This document shows, in pieces, positions 26,067-36,244 of a stretch of 64,000 nucleotides of DNA. The number at the start of each line of letters is the position of its first letter. The stretch's first letter is position 1. Made by a program: the position numbers and the translations under genes. This DNA comes from Haoranjiania flava (GTDB taxonomy: Bacteria; Bacteroidota; Bacteroidia; Chitinophagales; Chitinophagaceae). Below the pieces are notes generated by a model. It was not told the DNA's origin. It saw nothing but the letters and a program-made list of their open reading frames with translations, and searched no databases. The stretch is from the NCBI RefSeq assembly GCF_025631005.1, contig NZ_JAOTPL010000010.1:1-64000 (forward strand), written 5' to 3'.

Positions 26067-27067
26067 AAAAATCTTACTACCTCTTCAACGCCGGCCGCAT
26101 GAGCCGCAAAGACAATACGCTGAAGTTTACCCCGGTTGATGAGGAGGGAAATGAGCTGCCGCCTAAATATATTCCGGTTGAGGGCGTTGATAACCTGTAT
26201 TGCTTTGGAGCGCTTGATGCCAACAGCGCTCTCTATAATTTCCTGGGAAAAGAGCAGATCAGTGTACATTTTTTTGATTACTATGAACATTATACCGGAA
26301 GTTTTTTATCCAAAGAATATTTGCTGAGCGGGAAAGTAATTATCCATCAGGCCGGTCATTACACCAATAAAAAGAAAAGAGCATTGCTGGCCAGAAAATT
26401 TGTGGAAGGTGCGGCGTTTAATATGGTAAAGAATCTGCGTTACTACAACAATCGGGGTAAGGATGTCAGTCAGCAAATAGAAAAAATCGAATTGCTTTCT
26501 TTAGAATTGCGGCAGTATGATCAGGTAGAAGCATTGATGGGCATTGAAGGAAATATCAGGATGGTTTATTACGAAGCTTTTGACCTGATCATTAATGATT
26601 TTGCAATGGGCAACCGTACGAAACAACCTCCTTCAAATGAAGTAAACGCACTCATCTCATTCATGAATATGATGTGCTACACACTCTGCCTCGACATGAT
26701 TTACCATACACAACTCAATCCAACCATTAGCTATCTGCATCAACCGGGCGATAGAAGGTTTTCACTTGCATTAGACCTTGCAGAAATTTTTAAACCAATA
26801 TTGGTTGACAGGACTTTGTTTGCTTTATTGAACAAGAGAATAATTACTTCCAAAGATTTTGACAATACATTCAATTGTTGCCTGCTAAAATCAAACAGCA
26901 GGAAGAATGTAGTAAAGGCTTGGGAAGACAGGCTTAATGAAACAATCAGGCACCGCAGCCTTGCCAGAAGCGTAAGCTATAAACATCTGGTAAAGCTTGA
27001 ATGTTATAAACTGGTAAAGCATATACTGGATATGGAGGAATATAAACCTTTTAAAGCCTGGTGGTAA
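26063..27067 (+). CDS. cas1: CRISPR integrase Cas1 (type I-B)
   Basis: This is 334 residues. With Cas2 it inserts new spacers at the leader end of the array. The metal ligands are present: Glu162 (MGIEGNIR), His226 (YLHQPGDRR) and Glu241 with Asp238 (DLAEIFKP). It starts in a 4-nt overlap with the GxxExxY fragment and ends one base before cas2. Confidence 0.96.
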   Translation: MKKSYYLFNAGRMSRKDNTLKFTPVDEEGNELPPKYIPVEGVDNLYCFGALDANSALYNFLGKEQISVHFFDYYEHYTGSFLSKEYLLSGKVIIHQAGHYTNKKKRALLARKFVEGAAFNMVKNLRYYNNRGKDVSQQIEKIELLSLELRQYDQVEALMGIEGNIRMVYYEAFDLIINDFAMGNRTKQPPSNEVNALISFMNMMCYTLCLDMIYHTQLNPTISYLHQPGDRRFSLALDLAEIFKPILVDRTLFALLNKRIITSKDFDNTFNCCLLKSNSRKNVVKAWEDRLNETIRHRSLARSVSYKHLVKLECYKLVKHILDMEEYKPFKAWW

Positions 27068-27068
27068 T

Positions 27069-27332
27069 ATGTACGTAATCTTAGTGTACGATATAGAACA
27101 GAAGCGTGTAGGAAAAATGCTTAAATTGTGCAGGCAATATTTGAACTGGATACAGAACAGCGTGTTTGAAGGGGATATTACTGATGCAAAACTGAAGGAG
27201 CTGCTGTATAAGGCTAATAATATTATGGATACCGGATACGACAGTATAATTGTGTTTAAAAGCCGCAATGAGAAATGGCTGGATAAGCAGGTAATCGGCA
27301 AAGAGAAAAACAGCATTGACAACTTTATGTAA
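27069..27332 (+). CDS. cas2: CRISPR adaptation protein Cas2
   Basis: This is 87 residues with the ferredoxin-like fold and the conserved Asp8 in VYDI. It forms the dimer at the centre of the Cas1-Cas2 integrase. Its last codons lie in an inverted repeat (27318-27338) that belongs to the leader motif set. The array begins 208 bp downstream. Confidence 0.95.
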   Translation: MYVILVYDIEQKRVGKMLKLCRQYLNWIQNSVFEGDITDAKLKELLYKANNIMDTGYDSIIVFKSRNEKWLDKQVIGKEKNSIDNFM

Positions 27333-27540
27333 GTTGTCGGTGAGTGTGTATTATTCGGTATTGATAGTTCTTTGACATATTGGAAAAACAAAAAGCATTC
27401 ATAATCATACGGTTTAGAAAGTTGTCGGTGCACGCTATAGATTTTATTACCGGACGTCGACAACTTTTACTACTAATTTTGCATAGCTTTGCAAGCTGAA
27501 ACCCCTTAAAACAGGGCTTTTTTAGTCGTCGATGTAGCGG
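27333..27540 (+). promoter_or_regulatory. CRISPR leader
   Basis: This is a 208-bp AT-rich stretch between cas2 and the first repeat. AAGTTGTCGGTG occurs at 27331 and again at 27419, and the complement CGACAACTT occurs at 27458. Together with GACAACTT at 27318 this makes two inverted pairs. A -7 element is at 27474, and a CCC/GGG hairpin followed by T lies near 27502-27522. Decayed repeats at the far end confirm that this side is the leader. Confidence 0.85.
27474..27481 (+). promoter_or_regulatory. -7 element TAATTTTG of the CRISPR array
   Basis: A perfect TAnnTTTG on the array strand. Transcription would begin near 27488, about 50 nt before the first repeat. The same octamer precedes the crRNA-like RNA at 19241. 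Confidence 0.55.
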
Positions 27541-30500
27541 CTTTTAATCGCACCATAGAGGAATTGAAATATAATTTGCAACTTTCCATCCATGTCCGCC
27601 TTTTTTCTTTTAATCGCACCATAGAGGAATTGAAATATGGCTAAAGCAACTGTAATGCCTTATAAGGAGGTACTTTTAATCGCACCATAGAGGAATTGAA
27701 ATAAAAGTATTGAAGAAATAAAGCGTGCAGGCAAAAGTCTTTTAATCGCACCATAGAGGAATTGAAATATTTTTATCAGGAATCACCTGATCAACCGATG
27801 TGACTTTTAATCGCACCATAGAGGAATTGAAATAAATTAGAAGGTATAATTAAAACCGCTTATAATTTCTTTTAATCGCACCATAGAGGAATTGAAATTT
27901 TAACGACAACCTTGCCGAAACCATCAAGGAAAACCTTTTAATCGCACCATAGAGGAATTGAAATCGAGAAAAAAGCCTTTCCTAATTGCCCCATCACGCC
28001 TTTTAATCGCACCATAGAGGAATTGAAATGCGCAGATGCTATCAACATGAAGGAGTTCGACACTCTTTTAATCGCACCATAGAGGAATTGAAATAGATAT
28101 ATGAGGGAATGCCGGTAAACAGAAATGTAACTTTTAATCGCACCATAGAGGAATTGAAATTTAGATATTGTGAGTGTAGCCGATTTCAACGCCTTCTTTT
28201 AATCGCACCATAGAGGAATTGAAATTTTGATTAAGAGTTTGTTGCAAAATTCTACACAATTCTTTTAATCGCACCATAGAGGAATTGAAATAGGATTTAA
28301 GCAAAGGAGAAGGCAAAAAAAAAGCCGCTTTTAATCGCACCATAGAGGAATTGAAATTATTTATCGGGTTTAGTACAAAATTACAAACCGTATCTTTTAA
28401 TCGCACCATAGAGGAATTGAAATATACTTGAACACTCCTTTGTGCATTTTCTTTATCCTTTTAATCGCACCATAGAGGAATTGAAATTCAGTATAACCAT
28501 TCGGGTTATCAAAATAGCCTATTCTTTTAATCGCACCATAGAGGAATTGAAATAAAAGGCTATGTGAAAAATCACAGCGTAGGGATGAACTTTTAATCGC
28601 ACCATAGAGGAATTGAAATCACAGAAAGCACTTGAAGAAGCGAGAGAGATTAACTTTTAATCGCACCATAGAGGAATTGAAATGCGGTTTTGCCGGGAAT
28701 GGTTACAGAATTAGCAAGGCTTTTAATCGCACCATAGAGGAATTGAAATGTGTTTTCCACGATATGGTACGTGTGTAGGCTTTAACTTTTAATCGCACCA
28801 TAGAGGAATTGAAATTCATCAAATTTAAAGTAAACTATACTACCTATTGATACTTTTAATCGCACCATAGAGGAATTGAAATTCAGTTTTGCAGTTTCGT
28901 TTAAATGGCGGGATACTTCTTTTAATCGCACCATAGAGGAATTGAAATTTCGATGCTGAAATTAAAGATGGCAAGGTTGTTATTCTTTTAATCGCACCAT
29001 AGAGGAATTGAAATAATAGAAGGAGGATTAATTCAAAAAGAAGAACAAGCTTTTAATCGCACCATAGAGGAATTGAAATTAGATGAACCAAGCAAAAAAC
29101 ATGAAACAACTAACAACTTTTAATCGCACCATAGAGGAATTGAAATTCAAGCAGGGCCGCTCTCGTCTCTTCGTCTTGCGCTTTTAATCGCACCATAGAG
29201 GAATTGAAATGTAACAGGCCTGTTGGCAGCAGCAACGGCTTATACTTTTAATCGCACCATAGAGGAATTGAAATTCCGGCAACAAAATCCTATAATCTCC
29301 AGGTTTTACTCTTTTAATCGCACCATAGAGGAATTGAAATTTTAATGCCCCCCATGCAGGCGAAGTCACGCCGTCCTTTTAATCGCACCATAGAGGAATT
29401 GAAATTACGTCCGGGCCACCTGCAATCCTGATCCTGAAAGCTGGCTTTTAATCGCACCATAGAGGAATTGAAATTTATTACGCAAGGCGGATGGAGTGCA
29501 GATCCTTTCTTTTAATCGCACCATAGAGGAATTGAAATTTTCTGACAAACAAGTGCATGCATTTAATTACGACTTTTAATCGCACCATAGAGGAATTGAA
29601 ATATTTTGAGGAGCTTTTATAACTCGCTCCTGCGTTCTTTTAATCGCACCATAGAGGAATTGAAATTCAATTATAGTGGGCAAATCTTTACCTAACATAT
29701 CCTTTTAATCGCACCATAGAGGAATTGAAATAAAACACACAAGCCCGCGCTATGGTAACGCTATACGCTTTTAATCGCACCATAGAGGAATTGAAATTCA
29801 TTAGTTTGTCGGCTTCTTCATCCTCTACTTTCTTTTAATCGCACCATAGAGGAATTGAAATCCTATGAAGCTAATAAGAATGATAATGTAAATGATACTT
29901 TTAATCGCACCATAGAGGAATTGAAATACGGCAATAAGTTCGAGGCAAATAAACCATATCCGCTTTTAATCGCACCATAGAGGAATTGAAATAACGAACC
30001 TATTGAAGTCATTCGCGAGAGGTTAAAAACTTTTAATCGCACCATAGAGGAATTGAAATCAAACTAACTGTTCGCTTCGCCCTACAACATCGTGTCTTTT
30101 AATCGCACCATAGAGGAATTGAAATTTTCCTTGCTTCTGTTATTGTTATTTCTGTGGCTTTCTTTTAATCGCACCATAGAGGAATTGAAATAACACAGAA
30201 AACAAGCCGCAGGTAAACCACAAAGACTTTTAATCGCACCATAGAGGAATTGAAATCTTTTAATTTGCAAGGTTTCGGAAGCTCTGATGGTCTTTTAATC
30301 GCACCATAGAGGAATTGAAATATCATAAATAAGCTCGTATTCTGTCCTTGAAATTCTCTTTTAATCGCACCATAGAGGAATTGAAATGCCGTCTGTGTGT
30401 TTCAGCGGAAAGTTTGTTGAGCTTTTAATCGCACCATAGAGGAATTGAAATATGTTAGGGATACTCAAACAGAGGTCATCAGCAATCTTTTAATCGCACC

Positions 30501-33500
30501 ATAGAGGAATTGAAATAGTATATTTAGTTAAGAGTTTGTTGCAAAATTCTAACTTTTAATCGCACCATAGAGGAATTGAAATTCGAAGGCAATGAACATC
30601 TTTTAGGAACTACAAACCTTTTAATCGCACCATAGAGGAATTGAAATTAAAGGATATTGTGAACAAAAGGAGCTGGCGGCACTTTTAATCGCACCATAGA
30701 GGAATTGAAATTTGTCAAGTTTTCAACGGTTACAATGTAAAGTATCTTTTAATCGCACCATAGAGGAATTGAAATTACATTCAGGTTGTTAATTGCTCCT
30801 GTACCTGTCATGCTTTTAATCGCACCATAGAGGAATTGAAATGCTTATTGAACTTATCGTCTTTGATAAGTCGTGGGCTTTTAATCGCACCATAGAGGAA
30901 TTGAAATCTGGATAAGCTAAAAGACCTTATACAGCCCTACGGAACTTTTAATCGCACCATAGAGGAATTGAAATTCTGGGACATTGAGAACTTCGCCAAA
31001 GGGGCGCTAAGCTTTTAATCGCACCATAGAGGAATTGAAATTTTATAGTAGTTAGATTATTAGTCTTAGCTACTACATCTTTTAATCGCACCATAGAGGA
31101 ATTGAAATTTGGCATACAATAAAAAGTCCTTACCGTTTATTGTCTTTTAATCGCACCATAGAGGAATTGAAATTTTTTAAATACATCGCATTCGCCATGA
31201 ATAAAATCCTTTTAATCGCACCATAGAGGAATTGAAATCTTGTTCTTTGGCCCGCTATCTTTTCTATTTTTATTCTTTTAATCGCACCATAGAGGAATTG
31301 AAATCATATAATTCCTGAGCTCCTTTATTAAATTTGTACTCTTTTAATCGCACCATAGAGGAATTGAAATGTTCTTGTGTTGACGGCATTACCTCGAGCA
31401 CATCAACTTTTAATCGCACCATAGAGGAATTGAAATTTAATAATATTGTCAATATCTTCGAATGTTAGCCCTTTTAATCGCACCATAGAGGAATTGAAAT
31501 TTTCAACGGTAGCTTCTTTTAAGTTGTATCTCATCTTTTAATCGCACCATAGAGGAATTGAAATCAAATATACCGCATTTATGATAAAGAAAAAAGTTTC
31601 TTTTAATCGCACCATAGAGGAATTGAAATATCAAATAACCTATAAACTTTCACATAAACTTATTCTTTTAATCGCACCATAGAGGAATTGAAATTACCAT
31701 AATACCGATATATCATTATTTGCATCCGGCTTTTAATCGCACCATAGAGGAATTGAAATTTGTATGGACTAAAGAAAATTGAGATTGGGGATGCTCTTTT
31801 AATCGCACCATAGAGGAATTGAAATAAACAATTATACTATGCGTTTGTCGAGGGGAGGGAACTTTTAATCGCACCATAGAGGAATTGAAATATTGGCAAA
31901 GGCGGCAGATATAACTGTAAAGTCTACTTTTAATCGCACCATAGAGGAATTGAAATACCTCTATGCGGCGAATTGTAGTAAAGTGCCAGCCGGCTTTTAA
32001 TCGCACCATAGAGGAATTGAAATATTAATAAGGCCGCGAACGTTTTCGCCCACAACCCACTTTTAATCGCACCATAGAGGAATTGAAATTTTATATTCAC
32101 AGATAATGCGATAGACTTTAATATACTTTTAATCGCACCATAGAGGAATTGAAATCTGCTCTAACCCGCTATACAAAGATTTGATAAATTCTTTTAATCG
32201 CACCATAGAGGAATTGAAATACCTCTATCCTGCGAACGGTAGTGAAGTGCCAGCCCTTTTAATCGCACCATAGAGGAATTGAAATAATGAAACAGTGCAC
32301 CCGGTGCAAGCAGTACAAACCCTTTTAATCGCACCATAGAGGAATTGAAATGTATCTATTCCTACTGATGTTGTTTTATTAACAGGCTTTTAATCGCACC
32401 ATAGAGGAATTGAAATTTTGCAGAAGCAGCAGATAAGACTTACAGTAAGATGACTTTTAATCGCACCATAGAGGAATTGAAATTCGTCCAGGTTATCCAA
32501 AACTATTTGGAAGCATAATACTTTTAATCGCACCATAGAGGAATTGAAATTATTATGTAACTCAAGTTATTACTAACACTGTTGCTTTTAATCGCACCAT
32601 AGAGGAATTGAAATACCCTAAATCGGCAATACTTTGTGATAGCTTCCTGCTTTTAATCGCACCATAGAGGAATTGAAATTTCTTCAGAATGGAGCGCACG
32701 TATGGTATCACAGCTTTTAATCGCACCATAGAGGAATTGAAATATCGGTGGTGCAGTGGCAGACGGATTAAAAACGTTGTCTTTTAATCGCACCATAGAG
32801 GAATTGAAATATAAATACGGCTAAATACGAAATGGCAAGATTTGACTTTTAATCGCACCATAGAGGAATTGAAATACATTTAAATCGTTAAAATATTCCT
32901 CATTGTGCTCTTTTAATCGCACCATAGAGGAATTGAAATCCAAACAGCATTGTTTATTGCGACCCACCTTACGACTTTTAATCGCACCATAGAGGAATTG
33001 AAATTCAACAACGCGTCTATGATCTCATTTCCATCCCAGACTTTTAATCGCACCATAGAGGAATTGAAATCTGATATTGTTATTGGAGGAGGAGCCGCAG
33101 GGTGTTCTTTTAATCGCACCATAGAGGAATTGAAATAAAAGAGTTTGTAAACGACTTCAATCAATCACAAGTCTTTTAATCGCACCATAGAGGAATTGAA
33201 ATCCAGTTCGCCCAATATTCAGAAGTCTTAGCTTTTTCCTTTTAATCGCACCATAGAGGAATTGAAATCTCTTTATCTTCTTTATATCTTTTTTTGCCGT
33301 GATTACTTTTAATCGCACCATAGAGGAATTGAAATAAGGTTGCATGTAAATCACCTGTTACGCATTCGCTCCTTTTAATCGCACCATAGAGGAATTGAAA
33401 TACCTCTATCCTGCGAATAGTAGTAAAGTGCCAGCCCTTTTAATCGCACCATAGAGGAATTGAAATGTGTCGAACCAGAGCCAAACCAAAATAAAGAACA

Positions 33501-35035
33501 TAACTTTTAATCGCACCATAGAGGAATTGAAATGCTTTAGACGGTTCAGGGTATTATCGAACTATGATAACTTTTAATCGCACCATAGAGGAATTGAAAT
33601 AAAGAAAAAGCAAAAGAGTTAATTCATTTCTACACGCTTTTAATCGCACCATAGAGGAATTGAAATTTTCAGGAACGTAGGGAACTATGCCAGCGGATAC
33701 ACTTTTAATCGCACCATAGAGGAATTGAAATTTAATATTGCTTGTGCTATGTTTTTCATTTTAATAACTTTTAATCGCACCATAGAGGAATTGAAATACA
33801 TGAATAATACACAGGTTGAAGCATTCAGAAAGCTTTTAATCGCACCATAGAGGAATTGAAATGCTAAAGAATTTGTCGTAATCAATTACGTCTTCTGTTC
33901 TTTTAATCGCACCATAGAGGAATTGAAATCCAGAAGCGTAAGAAACTATTTTATCTATATTCGCTTTTAATCGCACCATAGAGGAATTGAAATCCGCTTC
34001 CCTTTGATTGTGATGTGGAATTTATAATCTTTTAATCGCACCATAGAGGAATTGAAATTTTGATGTGGACAACCTTACCATTTCTTACACAAAACTTTTA
34101 ATCGCACCATAGAGGAATTGAAATTCTTTGAATGATAAAGACGGTCACCCCGAAAAGAGACTTTTAATCGCACCATAGAGGAATTGAAATCGAATTGAAC
34201 AGCCCCAAGAGTCAATAATTCCCGCTTTTAATCGCACCATAGAGGAATTGAAATCTGACTTAATGCTTGTTAACCAATTTTCATCACCCTTTTAATCGCA
34301 CCATAGAGGAATTGAAATTTAGGATTTAATCATGTGGTTCTGTGGTTAGCTTCTTTTAATCGCACCATAGAGGAATTGAAATCTTTATCAATCAAAATTG
34401 GCAATATACCGTAAGTCTTTTAATCGCACCATAGAGGAATTGAAATAAAGAAATACGGCGCGTGGCTTAGAAAAGAGCGTGACTTTTAATCGCACCATAG
34501 AGGAATTGAAATTTAAAGGTGAGAATGAGAACAATGGTACAAAGCCCTTTTAATCGCACCATAGAGGAATTGAAATTCTGGTTTGTCTCTCACCAGCACT
34601 TTGTCAAACGGCTCTTTTAATCGCACCATAGAGGAATTGAAATGGTGGTATTAGTATGCTTGGCAAAAATATATCATTCTTTTAATCGCACCATAGAGGA
34701 ATTGAAATATAGGTGCTGACTATTTATAGCCCCCCCTATTCGCTTTTAATCGCACCATAGAGGAATTGAAATCTAACATAAACGCTTCAGGCAGTGCAAT
34801 GCCGTACGCTTTTAATCGCACCATAGAGGAATTGAAATTGTTATAAGCTGTAAATTAAACTTTTTGAGCGATGGCTTTTAATCGCACCATAGAGGAATTG
34901 AAATCTTATAAAAACCACGATGAAATATCCAGCATGCTCGCTTTTAATCGCACCATAGAGGAATTGAAATTAATAACTTGAATTTGCATTTAAGCCATCA
35001 TTTAACTTTTAATCGCACCATAGAGGAATTGAAAG
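27541..35035 (+). CRISPR. Type I-B CRISPR array, 115 repeats and 114 spacers
   Basis: The repeat is 30 nt, starts CTTTTAATCGC and ends GGAATTGAAAT. By eye 114 copies are identical, and the last full copy (35006-35035) ends in G instead of T. Spacers are 34-37 nt, mean period about 65.5. The array reads away from cas2, so the 8-nt handle ATTGAAAT lies 5' of each spacer. Notable spacers: 31957-31993, 32221-32255 and 33402-33436 are variants of one coding site; 28226-28261 and 30517-30552 overlap by 24 nt; 33071-33106 encodes a dinucleotide-binding motif. Long open frames in the array are an artefact of the repeat. Confidence 0.99.
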
Positions 35036-35070
35036 TTTGAAGAGTTCCAGATGCGGCATTACGGCAATGT

Positions 35071-35165
35071 CTTTTAATCGCACCATACACGTGAAATTGA
35101 TAATTGCATCACTACATCACTGGATAACTGGATAACTCTTTTAATCGCAGTAAAAGCATTGAAAT
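35071..35165 (+). repeat. Two decayed terminal CRISPR repeats
   Basis: The copy at 35071 keeps the first 17 nt of the repeat and then diverges. The copy at 35138-35165 keeps CTTTTAATCGCA and ATTGAAAT but has a changed, shortened middle. They follow spacers 35036-35070 and about 35101-35137. This is the leader-distal, oldest end. Confidence 0.9.
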
Positions 35166-35215
35166 ACATCTACCGCCTGTGCGAAACGATTATATCACGC
35201 TGCAAGTTTTCCACT

Positions 35216-36235
35216 TTACCTGCCTACAATATTCACTTCCCGTTCCAGCTCAATGCCAAATTTGTTTTTCACATCGTCAATGATTTGCCGGGAGAGGGTA
35301 TAGATCTCATCACCGTTGGCAGTGCCGTAATTGACCAGTACCAATGCCTGCTTCGGATGCACGCCCGCGTCATTTTTCCTGTAGCCTTTCCAGCCTGCCT
35401 GTTCTATCAGCCAGCCCGCGGCAATCTTCTTTTCATCTGTGTGTAATGTAGTGTACACGGGCATTTCAGGGTATTGCTGTTTCAACTGGTCAACGAACGC
35501 GGCCGGCAGAACCGGGTTTTTAAAGAAGCTGCCTGCATTGCCGGTTACCTTCGGATCCGGTAGCTTGGATGTGCGGATGCGGATCACCGCATTTGATATA
35601 TCGCGTATGCCGGGGTTATCGATTTGCATCTTTTCCAGTTCGCTCCTGATAGCGCCATATTCCACATGCAGGATCGCTTTTTTCGGAAGCCTGAAAGTGA
35701 CGTTCAAAATAATATACTGATCCTTTAAAGCGCGTTTAAAAATACTCTCCCGGTAGCCAAACCGGCAATCATTCGCATTAAAAATGCTGATCGTTTTATC
35801 GTGCACATGCAGCGCCTCAAGCTGGTGAAAAACATCTTTTATCTCTACGCCGTAAGCGCCTATGTTCTGCATCGGCGATGCACCTACGCAGCCGGGAATA
35901 AGGCTCAGGTTTTCAAGGCCGGGATAATTGTTGTCAATACAAAAAAGCACAAACTCATGCCATACTTCACCGGCATAAGCTTTTACATAAAAATAATTGT
36001 CATCTTCACCAACCAGCTCTTTTCCTTTCAGCTCATTCTTTAATACAAAACCGTCGAAATTTTTTGTAAGCAAAATATTGCTGCCTCCGCCCAGCACCAG
36101 CCGCTGTTCTTTATCTGATATAGCTAACAGTTGCCTTAACTCTTCTACATCGTGAAATACAGCAAAATGCCTGGCTGTTGCATCAATGCCGAAAGTATTG
36201 TACGCTTTTAAAGAGAAATGATCATGAACCTGCAT
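35216..36235 (-). CDS. murB: UDP-N-acetylenolpyruvoylglucosamine reductase
   Basis: MurB makes UDP-MurNAc in peptidoglycan precursor synthesis, using FAD and NADPH. It has 339 residues. The FAD-binding part includes VLGGGSNIL near 45, and PGCVGASPMQNIGAYGVEI near 115 is also typical. The Ser proton donor is in GNAGSFFKNP near 235. The loop with YRESIFK fits the type I (E. coli-like) form. It starts 9 nt after the porin gene on the same strand, so they are one operon. Its 3' end is 50 bp from the array tail. Confidence 0.96.
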   Translation of the reverse strand: MQVHDHFSLKAYNTFGIDATARHFAVFHDVEELRQLLAISDKEQRLVLGGGSNILLTKNFDGFVLKNELKGKELVGEDDNYFYVKAYAGEVWHEFVLFCIDNNYPGLENLSLIPGCVGASPMQNIGAYGVEIKDVFHQLEALHVHDKTISIFNANDCRFGYRESIFKRALKDQYIILNVTFRLPKKAILHVEYGAIRSELEKMQIDNPGIRDISNAVIRIRTSKLPDPKVTGNAGSFFKNPVLPAAFVDQLKQQYPEMPVYTTLHTDEKKIAAGWLIEQAGWKGYRKNDAGVHPKQALVLVNYGTANGDEIYTLSRQIIDDVKNKFGIELEREVNIVGR

Positions 36236-36244
36236 CGGACAAAA

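Noticed and set aside
30712..31534. Shared TTTTCAACGGT in spacers 30712-30745 and 31501-31534
   Set aside because: Only 11 nt shared in different contexts; chance is likely among 114 spacers.
27938..33885. Several long open frames within the array that repeat the peptide FNSSMVRLK or FQFLYGAIK
   Set aside because: They are translations of the CRISPR repeat read in reverse, not genes.
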